From: Streptomyces sp. CB01373
GTDB taxonomy: Bacteria > Actinomycetota > Actinomycetes > Streptomycetales > Streptomycetaceae
Reading direction: 5' to 3'
Assembly: GCF_002803075.1 (NCBI RefSeq)
Contig: NZ_NNBK01000020.1
Location: 143,111-207,110, forward strand
Length of the DNA: 64,000 nucleotides
Shown here: in pieces, positions 47,031 through 55,389 of the stretch
Numbering within the stretch: position 1 is the stretch's first letter
Layout of the letters: each line of letters begins with the position of its first letter
Notes under the pieces: model-generated
What the model saw: only the letters and a program-made list of their open reading frames with translations
Told to the model about the DNA's origin: nothing
Database searches by the model: none
Translations under genes and position numbers: made by a program

Positions 47031-47050
47031 CCCCCGTCTACCCTTGGCCG

Positions 47051-47533
47051 GTGAGCTTCCTCCGTCACCGGCTTCTCGGCCTGCCCGTCCTCGCCGCGCT
47101 GATCACCGTCGCGGGCTGTTCCCCGAGCGGCGACAGCGCCTCCGTGACGGTTCCCACCCCCGGGCCGTCGGTGGCCGGACTGTGCCGCCATCTGGACCGG
47201 GAACTGCCTGGGAAAGTGGACGGACTGAGCCGCGAGGACCCCCGGCCCGCCTCCGCGCTGACCGCGGGCTGGGGAAGCCCGGCGATCATACTGCGCTGCG
47301 GTGTCCCGCGGCCCGCCGCGATGGACGATCCGGAGTCCGACGGCGCCGAGGTGAACGATGTGAACTGGCTGCTGCAGAAGCAGGGGGACGGTTCGTTCCG
47401 CTTCACCACCGCACTGCGCCTGGCCTATGTGGAGGTGACGATCCCCGCGGGGCGGACGGACCACGGGGTCGCGCCGCTGGTCGATCTGGCCCCGGCCGTG
47501 AAGAAGGCGATCCCCAAGGGAATCGCCGACTGA
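47051..47533 (+). CDS. DUF3515 lipoprotein
   Basis: The protein has 160 residues from GTG 47051. The N-terminal signal has a lipobox (LITVAGC, Cys23), so it should be lipidated and outside the membrane. The DUF3515 core includes LPGKVDGLSRED, WGSPAIILRCGVPRP and a C-terminal IPAGRTDHGVAPLVDL. The family is actinobacterial and uncharacterised, commonly next to ddlA. A long bidirectional terminator separates it from the convergent ddlA. Confidence 0.88.
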   Translation: MSFLRHRLLGLPVLAALITVAGCSPSGDSASVTVPTPGPSVAGLCRHLDRELPGKVDGLSREDPRPASALTAGWGSPAIILRCGVPRPAAMDDPESDGAEVNDVNWLLQKQGDGSFRFTTALRLAYVEVTIPAGRTDHGVAPLVDLAPAVKKAIPKGIAD

Positions 47534-47544
47534 GCGCCTGACAC

Positions 47545-47594
47545 ACGCCCAGGGGGCCCGGGACACCGGAAGGTGTCCCGGGCCCCCTGGGCGT
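47545..47594. terminator. Bidirectional terminator with 23-bp stem
   Basis: The arms at 47545-47567 and 47572-47594 are exact complements around the loop GGAA. The site lies between convergent stops at 47533 (+) and 47601 (-). The inner arm begins GGTGTCCCGGGCC. Confidence 0.9.
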
Positions 47595-47600
47595 ACGGGG

Positions 47601-48758
47601 TCAGCGCAGGCCCGTGGAGCGGCGCAGTGCCGCCTGGATCAGCCGGTCCACCAGTTCCGGGTAGCTGATCCCGCTCGCCTGCCACATCTGCGGGTACATC
47701 GAGATGGGCGTGAAGCCGGGCATGGTGTTGATCTCGTTGATCACGAACTCGCCGTCCTCGGTGAGGAAGAAGTCCGCGCGGACCAGGCCCTCGCAGGAGG
47801 CCGCCTCGAACGCGTCCACCGCGAGCCGCTGTACCTCGGCGGTCTCCTCGTCGGTCAGCGGGGCGGGCACGATGCCGGGCGTGGAGTCGATGTACTTGGC
47901 CTCGAAGTCGTAGTACGCGTGCGCCTCGGGCGGCGGGATCTCGGCCGGTACGGAGGCCCGCGGGCCGTCCTCGAACTCCAGCACCCCGCACTCGATCTCG
48001 CGGCCGCGCAGCGCGGCCTCCACGAGCACCTTCGGGTCGTGCCGCTGCGCCTCCTCGATCGCCTCGTCGAGGCCGGACAGGTCGTCGACCTTGGTGATGC
48101 CGATCGACGAACCGGCGCGCGCGGGCTTCACGAACAGCGGCCAGCCGTGCTCGCCGGCGAAGTCGACGATCCTCTTGCGGGCGGCGGACGGGTCCTGCGC
48201 CCACTCGCGCGGCCGGATCACCACGTACGGGCCGACCTTGAGCCCGAAGGAGGTGAACACCCGCTTCATGTAATCCTTGTCCTGGCCGACGGCCGAGGCG
48301 AGCACGCCCGAGCCCACGTACGGCACGCCGGACAGCTCCAGGAGGCCCTGGAGGGTGCCGTCCTCGCCGTAGGGGCCGTGCAGCACCGGGAAGACCACGT
48401 CGACCTCGCCGAGCACCTTGGGCACCGAACCGGGCTCGCTGTAGACGACTTCGCGGTTGGACGGGTCGACGGGCAGCACCACGGCGCCCTCGGCGGAGTC
48501 GGCGAGCTCCTCGACGCTCGGGGTGCGGCCCTCGGTGATGGCCATGCGCTCCGGCTCGTCGGCGGTCAGGGCCCAGCGGCCGTCGCGGGTGATGCCGATC
48601 GGCAGGACCTCGTACTTGGTCCGGTCGATGGCACTCAGCACCGCGCCCGCGGTGACCACGGAGATCCCGTGTTCGGAGCTGCGGCCGCCGCACACGACGG
48701 CCACGCGGGGCTTGCGGGACGGCTGCTCGGGGCTCTGGGGGAGGTTCTCGCTGCTCAT
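47601..48758 (-). CDS. ddlA: D-alanine--D-alanine ligase
   Basis: Makes the D-Ala-D-Ala dipeptide of peptidoglycan precursors. The protein has 385 residues. It carries the N-terminal VAVVCGGRSSEHGISVVTA, then FPVLHGPYGEDGTLQGLLEL, and an ATP-grasp core (FVKPARAGSSIGITKV). The metal ligands are in ADFFLTEDGEFVINEINTMPG. The region that discriminates Ala from lactate would need structural comparison. It is convergent with the DUF3515 gene and 117 bases after gpsA. Confidence 0.95.
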   Translation of the reverse strand: MSSENLPQSPEQPSRKPRVAVVCGGRSSEHGISVVTAGAVLSAIDRTKYEVLPIGITRDGRWALTADEPERMAITEGRTPSVEELADSAEGAVVLPVDPSNREVVYSEPGSVPKVLGEVDVVFPVLHGPYGEDGTLQGLLELSGVPYVGSGVLASAVGQDKDYMKRVFTSFGLKVGPYVVIRPREWAQDPSAARKRIVDFAGEHGWPLFVKPARAGSSIGITKVDDLSGLDEAIEEAQRHDPKVLVEAALRGREIECGVLEFEDGPRASVPAEIPPPEAHAYYDFEAKYIDSTPGIVPAPLTDEETAEVQRLAVDAFEAASCEGLVRADFFLTEDGEFVINEINTMPGFTPISMYPQMWQASGISYPELVDRLIQAALRRSTGLR

Positions 48759-48874
48759 ATCGCGATGAGAGTACCCGCTGGTATCCGTGACGTCAGTGCC
48801 CGCCCCGGGGCCCGTCGCTCAGCGTCGCACGGACGGTCGCGCAACGTGATGCGGACGGCCGAACGGGGCGGGTT

Positions 48875-49885
48875 TCAGCGGCGTTCGGGCTTGGCGCTGC
48901 GCGACATCAGCTCCCTGAGGGCCACCACGGGCGGCTTGGCCTCGTGCACGATGCCGACGACGGTCTCCGTGATGGGCATGTCGACGCCGTGCCGGCGGGC
49001 CAGATCCAGCACCGACTCGCAGGACTTGACGCCCTCGGCGGTCTGCTTGGTGACCGCGATGGTCTCCTGGAGGGTCATGCCCTTGCCGAGGTTGGTGCCG
49101 AAGGTGTGGTTGCGCGACAGCGGCGAGGAGCAGGTGGCCACCAGGTCGCCCAGGCCGGCGAGTCCGGAGAACGTGAGCGGGTCGGCACCCAGGGCCATGC
49201 CGAGCCGGGTGGTCTCGGCCAGGCCGCGGGTGATGAGCGAGCCCTTGGCGTTGTCGCCGAGCCCCATGCCGTCCGCGATGCCGACGGCCAGACCGATCAC
49301 GTTCTTGACGGCGCCGCCGAGTTCGCAGCCGACCACGTCGGTGTTGGTGTAGGGCCGGAAGTACGGGGTGTGGCAGACGGCCTGCAGCCGGCGGGCCACC
49401 TCCTCGTCGGTGCACGCGACCACGCCGGCGGCCGGCATGCGGGCGGCGATCTCCCGGGCCAGGTTGGGCCCGGTGACGACGGCGATGCGGTCGGCGCCCA
49501 CCTTGGCGACGTCCTCGATCACCTCGCTCATCCGCATGGCCGAGCCGAGTTCGACGCCCTTCATCAGGGAGACGAGGACGGTGTCGGGGGCGAGCAGCGG
49601 CGCCCATTCGGCGAGGTTCGCCCGCATGGTCTGCGAGGGGATGGCGAGCACCGTGAAGTCGGCGTCGCGGGCGGCCTCGGCGGCGTCGGCCGTGGCCCGC
49701 AGGTTCTCCGGGAGTTCGACTCCGGGCAGGTAGTCGGGGTTGGTCCGGGTGGAGTTGACCGCGTCGGCGAGTTCGGCGCGGCGGGCCCACAGGGTCACCT
49801 CGCAACCGGCGTCGGCGAGGACCATGCCGAAGGCGGTGCCCCACGATCCGGTACCGAAGACGGCCGCCTTGACCGGCTTGCTCAC
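48875..49885 (-). CDS. gpsA: Glycerol-3-phosphate dehydrogenase [NAD(P)+]
   Basis: Reduces dihydroxyacetone phosphate to sn-glycerol-3-phosphate for phospholipid synthesis. The product is 336 residues from GTG 49885, which overlaps the plsC stop (GTGA). Motifs are VFGTGSWGTAFGMVLADAG (dinucleotide fold), NPDYLPGV, GPNLAREIA, and the catalytic Lys in ELGGAVKNVIGLAVG. Coupling to an acyltransferase makes sense because the product is its substrate. Confidence 0.95.
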   Translation of the reverse strand: MSKPVKAAVFGTGSWGTAFGMVLADAGCEVTLWARRAELADAVNSTRTNPDYLPGVELPENLRATADAAEAARDADFTVLAIPSQTMRANLAEWAPLLAPDTVLVSLMKGVELGSAMRMSEVIEDVAKVGADRIAVVTGPNLAREIAARMPAAGVVACTDEEVARRLQAVCHTPYFRPYTNTDVVGCELGGAVKNVIGLAVGIADGMGLGDNAKGSLITRGLAETTRLGMALGADPLTFSGLAGLGDLVATCSSPLSRNHTFGTNLGKGMTLQETIAVTKQTAEGVKSCESVLDLARRHGVDMPITETVVGIVHEAKPPVVALRELMSRSAKPERR

Positions 49886-50697
49886 GCGCCCTGCCCCTCT
49901 TCCTGTACGGACTCCCGCACGTCCGGCCCGCGCTGCGCGGCCGGCACGGTCCTGCCCTGTGTCTGCACCTCGGTGCGGCGGCGCTGCTCGATCCGCTCCC
50001 GGCGGGGATCGTACGGCTCGGCGGGCGCCTTCTCCCCCCGGATCTGCTCCAGCTGGCGGGTGATGGCCGCCATGATGACCTCGGTGGCCTCCTTGAGGAG
50101 CTCCGGAGTCATCTCCTGGTCGTAGAAGCGGGAGAGGTCCACGGGCGGCCCGGCGAGCACGTGGTGGGTCTTGCGGGGCAGCAGCTCGGGCTTCTTGGCG
50201 TAGGGCGGCAGCAGTTCGTTGGCGCCCCACTGGGCGACCGGAATCACCGGGCACTTGGTCTGGAGGGCGACCCGGGCGGCGCCGGTCTTGCCCGTCATCG
50301 GCCAGCCGTCGGGGTCGCGGGTGAGGGTGCCCTCGGGGTAGAAGGCGACGCACTCGCCGCGCTCCACGGCGTCGATGGCGGCGCGGAACGCGCTCAGCGC
50401 GTCCGTGCTCTCGCGGTAGACGGGGATCTGCCCGCTGCCGCGCATCGTGGCGCCCACCAATCCCTTCCTGAAAAGCCCGCTCTTCGCCAGGAATCGCGGA
50501 ACGCGCCCAGTGTTGTACTGATAGTGGGCGTACGCGAAGGGGTCGACGTGCGAATTGTGGTTCACCACGGTGATAAATCCGCCGTCGGCCGGAATGTGCT
50601 CCATTCCGCGCCAGTCCCGCTTCATCAGAACCACCAGTGGCGGTTTGCAGATCGCCGCTGCGAAGCGATACCAAAAGCCGATTCTGCGGCGGGGCAC
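49882..50697 (-). CDS. plsC: 1-acyl-glycerol-3-phosphate acyltransferase (PlsC family)
   Basis: Membrane-associated acyltransferase of phosphatidic-acid synthesis. The product is 271 residues from GTG 50697 with AGAGGAAGG upstream. The catalytic motif NHNSHVDPFAY (H-x4-D) is near 46 and the acceptor motif FYPEGTLTRD near 121. The C-terminal 40 residues are charged and low complexity. It is coupled to gpsA. Its exact acyl or acceptor preference is not deducible. Confidence 0.9.
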   Translation of the reverse strand: MPRRRIGFWYRFAAAICKPPLVVLMKRDWRGMEHIPADGGFITVVNHNSHVDPFAYAHYQYNTGRVPRFLAKSGLFRKGLVGATMRGSGQIPVYRESTDALSAFRAAIDAVERGECVAFYPEGTLTRDPDGWPMTGKTGAARVALQTKCPVIPVAQWGANELLPPYAKKPELLPRKTHHVLAGPPVDLSRFYDQEMTPELLKEATEVIMAAITRQLEQIRGEKAPAEPYDPRRERIEQRRRTEVQTQGRTVPAAQRGPDVRESVQEEGQGA

Positions 50698-50884
50698 GCG
50701 GACACCTTCCTCTAGGGCCTGGGGGGCCGCACAAGTGTCGCCCCAGGCCGCCTGTCTGTCGAGAACACCGTACGCCCGCACGTCACGGGGAGCGTCTTTG
50801 GAAGGGGCTCCGCGCCCCTTCCTTTCCCGGTCAGCCGGACGGTCCGGGGGACAATGAGGACCACACGAGAGGGGCGGAACGCCG

Positions 50885-51523
50885 GTGCAGTGGACCTTGG
50901 TCATTCCCCTGAAGCCCCTGAACCGGGCCAAGAGCAGGCTGTCGGACACCGCCGGCGACGGGGTGCGTCCCGGCTTGGCCCTGGCCTTCGCCGTGGACAC
51001 CGTGGCGGCCGCGCTGGCCTGCCCGGCGGTCGCGGATGTGGCGGTCGTCACGGACGACACCGAGGCCGCGCGGGAGCTGGCGGCGCTGGGCGCCCGGATC
51101 GTCGCGGACGATCCGCGGGCCGGCCTGAACGCCGCCCTCGCGCACGGAGCGGCGGTGGTGCGGGCCGCGCACCCCCGGACTCCGGTGGCGGCCCTGAACG
51201 CCGATCTTCCCGCGTTGCGGCCCATGGAATTGGCCCGGGTCCTGGCGGCGGCCGGACAATTCCCGCGGGCATTTCTCGCGGATTCCGCGGCCGTCGGCAC
51301 GACTTTGCTGGCGGCCTCCTCCGGACATCCGCTGCTCCCTTCCTTCGGTACCGATTCCCGGGCCCGTCACCGGGCGTCCGGCGCGGTGGAACTGTTCCTG
51401 GACGCGGTGGAATCCGTGCGCCAGGACGTGGACACCGGGGACGATCTGCGGGCGGCGCTGGCCCTCGGCGTGGGGCCGCGGACGGCCGCGGTGGCGGCGC
51501 GGCTGCCGGCCCGGGGGCAGTAG
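50885..51523 (+). CDS. cofC: 2-phospholactate/phosphoenolpyruvate guanylyltransferase (CofC/FbiD)
   Basis: Activates the phospholactate or phosphoenolpyruvate unit in coenzyme F420 synthesis. The product is 212 residues from GTG 50885 with a GAGGGG upstream. The N-terminal nucleotide-binding signature VIPLKPLNRAKSRLS is clear. ALNADLPALRPMEL and the C-terminal VDTGDDLRAALALG are family features. Actinobacterial enzymes (FbiD) use phosphoenolpyruvate. It is divergent from plsC. Confidence 0.93.
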   Translation: MQWTLVIPLKPLNRAKSRLSDTAGDGVRPGLALAFAVDTVAAALACPAVADVAVVTDDTEAARELAALGARIVADDPRAGLNAALAHGAAVVRAAHPRTPVAALNADLPALRPMELARVLAAAGQFPRAFLADSAAVGTTLLAASSGHPLLPSFGTDSRARHRASGAVELFLDAVESVRQDVDTGDDLRAALALGVGPRTAAVAARLPARGQ

Positions 51524-51532
51524 GCTGCCGTC

Positions 51533-51736
51533 ATGCAGGCGACCGCATACACGTACGACCCCGAAAGCCGCAGCGGACAGGTGCTGCTGGACGACGGCAC
51601 CCCGGTGTCCTTCGACGCGCCGGCGTTCGACGCGGGCGGTCTGCGGCTGCTGCGGCCGGGACAGCGGGTGCGGATCGAGACCGAGGGCGAGGGGAACGGC
51701 CTGCGGATCACCCTGGTGACGCTGCAGACCTTCTGA
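51533..51736 (+). CDS. Small beta-barrel (cold-shock-like) protein
   Basis: The protein has 67 residues starting at ATG 51533, 9 bases after cofC. It is rich in beta-strand patterns such as SGQVLLDDGTPVSFDAPAF and GQRVRIETEGEGNGLRITLV, like a cold-shock/OB barrel. The aromatic RNA-binding motifs of real CspA proteins are missing. I recall unnamed homologs after cofC in Streptomyces. The function is unknown. Confidence 0.75.
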   Translation: MQATAYTYDPESRSGQVLLDDGTPVSFDAPAFDAGGLRLLRPGQRVRIETEGEGNGLRITLVTLQTF

Positions 51737-51805
51737 GCAGGCGGGAGGACCGTCCACCCGGCGCACGGGACCCGGATACCGCGCCGGTGGAGTCCGAACA
51801 CACCG

Positions 51806-51835
51806 CGGGCCGGGCTCCCTCGGGAGTCCGGCCCG
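51806..51835. terminator. Terminator between the 67-residue gene and hupS
   Basis: CGGGCCGGGCTCCC pairs with GGGAGTCCGGCCCG through 14 positions with one G-U wobble. It lies between convergent stops at 51736 and 51858. Confidence 0.75.
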
Positions 51836-51857
51836 GCGCGTGAGTGCCCCTGCGCCG

Positions 51858-52493
51858 CTACTTGCCGCGGGCGGCGGTCTTCTTGGCGGTGGTCTTGCGG
51901 GCGGTCGACTTCTTGGCGGGGGCCTTCTTGGCCGCGGCCTTCTTCGCCGGCGCCTTCTTGGCGGTGGTCTTCTTGGCGGCGGCCTTCGTGGCCGTCGTCT
52001 TCTTGGCGGCCGTAGTGGCCTTCTTGGCCGTGGTGGCCTTCTTGGCCGTGGTCTTCTTGGCCGCCGGGGCGGCCTTCTTCGCGGCCGTCTTCTTCGCGGC
52101 CGCGGTGGTCTTCTTCGCCGCGGCCTTCTTGCCGACGGCCTTGGCAATGGTGGCGGGCGGACCGGAGAGGCTGCCCTTGGGCGCCTTCTTGACCGCGATG
52201 TCGTGCTTCGGGAGCTTCTTCGAACCGCTCACCAGGTCCTTGAAGCCCTGGCCGGCCCGGAAGCGGGGAACGGAGGTCTTCTTGACCCGCACCCGCTCAC
52301 CCGTCTGCGGGTTGCGCGCGTAACGGGCGGGACGGTCGACCTTCTCGAAGGATCCGAAGCCGGTGACCGAGACCCGGTCTCCCGCGACGACCGCGCGGAC
52401 CACGGCGTCCAGTACCGCGTCCACCGCATCGGCGGCCTGCTGGCGGCCGCCCATCTTGTCGGCAATCGCTTCTACGAGCTGCGCCTTGTTCAC
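51858..52493 (-). CDS. hupS: Nucleoid protein HupS (HU with lysine-rich tail)
   Basis: Histone-like protein of 211 residues. Residues 1-92 are an HU domain (MNKAQLVEAIADKMG, VTGFGSFEKVDRPAR, NPQTGERVRVKK). The rest is a Lys/Ala/Thr-rich tail with repeated AAKK, TAKK and APAKK units like eukaryotic histone H1. Streptomyces HupS compacts chromosomes during sporulation. The tail is repetitive at the DNA level, so its length may vary between strains. Confidence 0.95.
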   Translation of the reverse strand: MNKAQLVEAIADKMGGRQQAADAVDAVLDAVVRAVVAGDRVSVTGFGSFEKVDRPARYARNPQTGERVRVKKTSVPRFRAGQGFKDLVSGSKKLPKHDIAVKKAPKGSLSGPPATIAKAVGKKAAAKKTTAAAKKTAAKKAAPAAKKTTAKKATTAKKATTAAKKTTATKAAAKKTTAKKAPAKKAAAKKAPAKKSTARKTTAKKTAARGK

Positions 52494-52629
52494 GTCTTCC
52501 CCTTCGGAGACCTTGCCGGAACGAAAGTGTTCAAGCGTTTTCGCACGTTAGGCAGATATATACCGCAAATCAAACACGAAACGGGCTAATCACCCTTGTG
52601 CCGCAACGGACTCGACGGCCTCGGGCTGT

Positions 52630-52860
52630 TCAGCCTTCCTCGCCGGGGATTCGCCCCTGGTCGAGGTCTGCCATGAACCGCTCCAGACGCCTTGTCGCAC
52701 CGGCGAGATCGTGCTTGGCCGCGGCCGTAATGACCAGCAGCTTCCGGGTCAGCGCCATCCGTACGCTCTCCGGGACTTGCAGTGCGCGCACCCTCTCGTG
52801 CGCTTCCTTGAGCTGGGCCGCGACCGCCGTATAGAGCTCGAGTTGGCCGTCGTTGTCCAT
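52630..52860 (-). CDS. Small helical protein, function unknown
   Basis: The protein has 76 residues from ATG 52860 (MDNDGQLELYTAVAAQLKEA). It appears fully alpha-helical and charged (HERVRALQVPESVRMALTRK, GATRRLERFMADLDQG). There is no Shine-Dalgarno sequence just upstream, so it may be leaderless or start elsewhere. It lies between hupS and leuD on the same strand. Similar genes are common at this place in Streptomyces, to my memory, without an assigned role. Confidence 0.7.
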   Translation of the reverse strand: MDNDGQLELYTAVAAQLKEAHERVRALQVPESVRMALTRKLLVITAAAKHDLAGATRRLERFMADLDQGRIPGEEG

Positions 52861-53168
52861 GCACAGATTGTGCCATCTGGGGCGAGTTGTCGCCTGCGCT
52901 GGGGGGCAACTGGCGCCTGCGGCGACCATCCGGGCGACTGCGCCGGGCAGGCTCCGGAGCCTCGTCTACCCCGGCAACAACCCGTTTAACGTGGGAAGTT
53001 GAGCGCCTCGACGGCGGCGCGCCGGGTGGTACGGACGTAAAAAAGGCTGTACCCCCGATCGCCTCGATCGGGGGTACAGCTGGGTCGTACGGTGGCCGAA
53101 AGTCGACTTGCCAAGGCGCCGGAGAGGGGTTTCCGGCTCGGCGGCCGGTCATCGGCCGGGACCGGGGA
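52861..53168. other. Gap between leuD and the small helical gene
   Basis: This 308-base gap contains the leuCD terminator (53046-53080). The remainder should hold the promoter of the 76-residue gene. I see no other gene. Confidence 0.5.
53040..53080 (-). terminator. leuCD terminator
   Basis: The arms at 53046-53061 and 53065-53080 (GCTGTACCCCCGATCG and its complement) form a 16-bp stem with a 3-base centre. On the minus strand they are followed by a T-run (TTTTTT). It lies 89 bases past leuD. Confidence 0.92.
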
Positions 53169-53762
53169 TCAGACCGGCAGGGTGCGCGGCTTGAAGGCCG
53201 GGCGCTTCGCCTCGTACGCGGCGATGTCGGTCTCGTTCTGGAGGGTGATGGAGATGTCGTCCAGCCCGTTCAGCAGCCGCCAGCGGGAGTTCTCGTCCAG
53301 CTCGAAGGAGGCGGTGATCCCCTCGGCGCGCACCTCGCGGGCGACCAGGTCGACGGTCACCTCGGCCTGGGGGTCCTTCTCGGTGAGCTCCCACAGGGCG
53401 TCCACGACCTTCTGGTCCAGGACCACCGTGAGCAGGCCGTTCTTCAGCGAGTTGCCCCGGAAGATGTCGGCGAAGCGGGAGGAGATCACGGTCTTGAAGC
53501 CGTAGTTCTGCAGCGCCCAGACGGCGTGCTCACGGGAGGAGCCGGTGCCGAAGTCGGGGCCGGCGACCAGGACCGTGGCGCCGTCGCGCTCCGGGCGGTT
53601 GAGCACGAAGTCGGGGTCCTTGCGCCAGGCCTCGAAGAGTCCGTCCTCGAATCCGTCGCGGGTGACCTTCTTGAGCCAGTGGGCGGGGATGATCTGGTCG
53701 GTGTCGACGTTGCTGCGGCGCAGCGGGACGGCCCGGCCGGTGTGGGTGGTGAAGGCTTCCAT
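53169..53762 (-). CDS. leuD: 3-isopropylmalate dehydratase small subunit
   Basis: Small (swivel) subunit of isopropylmalate isomerase in leucine synthesis. The protein has 197 residues. It carries LRRSNVDTDQIIPAHWLKK near 14, VAGPDFGTGSSREHAVWAL near 66 and FADIFRGNSLKNGLL. It starts 6 bases after leuC. Full-length and intact. Confidence 0.96.
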   Translation of the reverse strand: MEAFTTHTGRAVPLRRSNVDTDQIIPAHWLKKVTRDGFEDGLFEAWRKDPDFVLNRPERDGATVLVAGPDFGTGSSREHAVWALQNYGFKTVISSRFADIFRGNSLKNGLLTVVLDQKVVDALWELTEKDPQAEVTVDLVAREVRAEGITASFELDENSRWRLLNGLDDISITLQNETDIAAYEAKRPAFKPRTLPV

Positions 53763-53768
53763 GATCTC

Positions 53769-55199
53769 TCAGACTCCAGCGGGCGTGGGGGCGGCGGCGT
53801 CGGACAGGTCGGCCGGGGAGGCCAGGTGGCCGAGGACCGCGGTGGCCGCGGCGACCTGCGGGGAGACCAGGTGGGTGCGGCCGCCCTTGCCCTGCCTGCC
53901 CTCGAAGTTGCGGTTGGAGGTGGAGGCGGAACGCTCGCCGGGGGCGAGCTGGTCGGGGTTCATGCCCAGGCACATCGAGCAGCCCGCGTGCCGCCATTCG
54001 GCGCCGGCCTCCTTGAAGACCACGTCCAGGCCCTCGGAGACGGCCTGGAGACCCACGCGCGCGGAGCCGGGAACGACCAGCATCCGTACGCCGTCGGCGA
54101 CTTTGCGGCCCCGCACGATGCCGGCGGCGGCCCGCAGGTCCTCGATGCGGCCGTTGGTGCAGGAGCCTACGAAGACGGTGTCCACGCCGATGGAGCGCAG
54201 CGGCTGTCCGGCCTCCAACCCCATGTATTCCAGGGCCTTTTCGGCGGCCAGGCGCTCCGAAGCGTCTTCGTACGAAGCAGGGTCGGGGACGTCGGCCGAA
54301 AGCGGCGCGCCCTGGCCGGGGTTGGTGCCCCAGGTGACGAACGGGGACAGTTCGGGGGCGTCGATGACAACCTCGGCGTCGAAGACGGCGTCGTCGTCGG
54401 TGCGCAGGGTCTTCCAGTACGCGACCGCGGCGTCCCAGTCGGCGCCCTCGGGGGCGTGCGGGCGGCCCTGGAGGTAGGCGAAGGTGGTCTCGTCGGGGGC
54501 GATCATGCCCGCGCGGGCGCCGGCCTCGATCGACATGTTGCAAATGGTCATGCGGGCCTCCATCGAGAGCTTCTCGATGGCGGAGCCGCGGTACTCCAGG
54601 ATGTAGCCCTGGCCGCCGCCGGTGCCGATCCTCGCGATGATCGCCAGGATCAGGTCCTTGGCCGTGACGCCCTCGGGCAGTTCGCCCTCGATGGTGATCG
54701 CCATGGTCTTCGGGCGGGCCATCGGCAGGGTCTGGGTGGCGAGCACGTGCTCGACCTGGGAGGTGCCGATGCCGAACGCCAGCGCGCCGAAGGCGCCGTG
54801 CGTGGAGGTGTGGGAGTCACCGCAGACGACGGTGGTGCCCGGCTGGGTCAGACCGAGCTGCGGTCCCACCACGTGGACGACGCCCTGCTCGACGTCGCCC
54901 AGCGGGTGCAGCCGGACCCCGAAGTCGGCGCAGTTCTTGCGCAGCGTCTCCAGCTGGACGCGGGAGACGGGGTCCGCGATGGGCTTGTCGATGTCGAGGG
55001 TCGGGGTGTTGTGATCCTCGGTCGCGATGGTCAGGTCGAGCCGGCGCACACCGCGGCCGCTCTTGCGCAGGCCGTCGAAGGCCTGGGGGCTGGTCACCTC
55101 GTGCAGCAGGTGCAGATCGATGAAGAGGAGGTCGGGCTCGCCCTCGGCGCGCCGGACGACGTGGTCGTCCCAGACCTTCTCCGCGAGTGTCCTACCCAT
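53769..55199 (-). CDS. leuC: 3-isopropylmalate dehydratase large subunit
   Basis: Iron-sulfur subunit of isopropylmalate isomerase. The product is 476 residues from ATG 55199 with GGAGGG upstream. The 4Fe-4S ligands are visible in VGSCTNGRIEDL and in CSMCLGMNPD. The active-site His and Ser lie in VCGDSHTSTHGAFGAL. Transcription is divergent from ndgR, whose product is known to activate leuCD in Streptomyces, through the operator region at 55354-55380. Confidence 0.96.
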   Translation of the reverse strand: MGRTLAEKVWDDHVVRRAEGEPDLLFIDLHLLHEVTSPQAFDGLRKSGRGVRRLDLTIATEDHNTPTLDIDKPIADPVSRVQLETLRKNCADFGVRLHPLGDVEQGVVHVVGPQLGLTQPGTTVVCGDSHTSTHGAFGALAFGIGTSQVEHVLATQTLPMARPKTMAITIEGELPEGVTAKDLILAIIARIGTGGGQGYILEYRGSAIEKLSMEARMTICNMSIEAGARAGMIAPDETTFAYLQGRPHAPEGADWDAAVAYWKTLRTDDDAVFDAEVVIDAPELSPFVTWGTNPGQGAPLSADVPDPASYEDASERLAAEKALEYMGLEAGQPLRSIGVDTVFVGSCTNGRIEDLRAAAGIVRGRKVADGVRMLVVPGSARVGLQAVSEGLDVVFKEAGAEWRHAGCSMCLGMNPDQLAPGERSASTSNRNFEGRQGKGGRTHLVSPQVAAATAVLGHLASPADLSDAAAPTPAGV

Positions 55200-55353
55200 C
55201 GCTTTCCCTCCGGCCGGACGCAAAGCGCGCCGGCCCAACTAGAGATCTTGAGGATGCGGCACCCGCGCCCCCCTTCGGGCGTCCGCCGCAGAGCCCGCCG
55301 GTCGACGCGGGCCGCTGTGACTACCAGAGTGGCGTGTTCCACGGAAAATTGAA

Positions 55354-55380
55354 CTTGCGTTTCACAGAGTGAGACGCAAG
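55354..55380. promoter_or_regulatory. Probable NdgR operator
   Basis: The left arm CTTGCGTTTCAC and right arm GTGAGACGCAAG match in 11 of 12 positions around AGA. The site ends 9 bases before the ndgR ATG and lies in the ndgR/leuC divergent region, where NdgR is known to act in Streptomyces. Confidence 0.7.
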
Positions 55381-55389
55381 TATCGTTGC

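Noticed and set aside
55200..55353. Leucine attenuator in the leuC leader
   Set aside because: No short leader peptide rich in Leu codons followed by alternative hairpins was found before leuC. Control by NdgR explains the region better.
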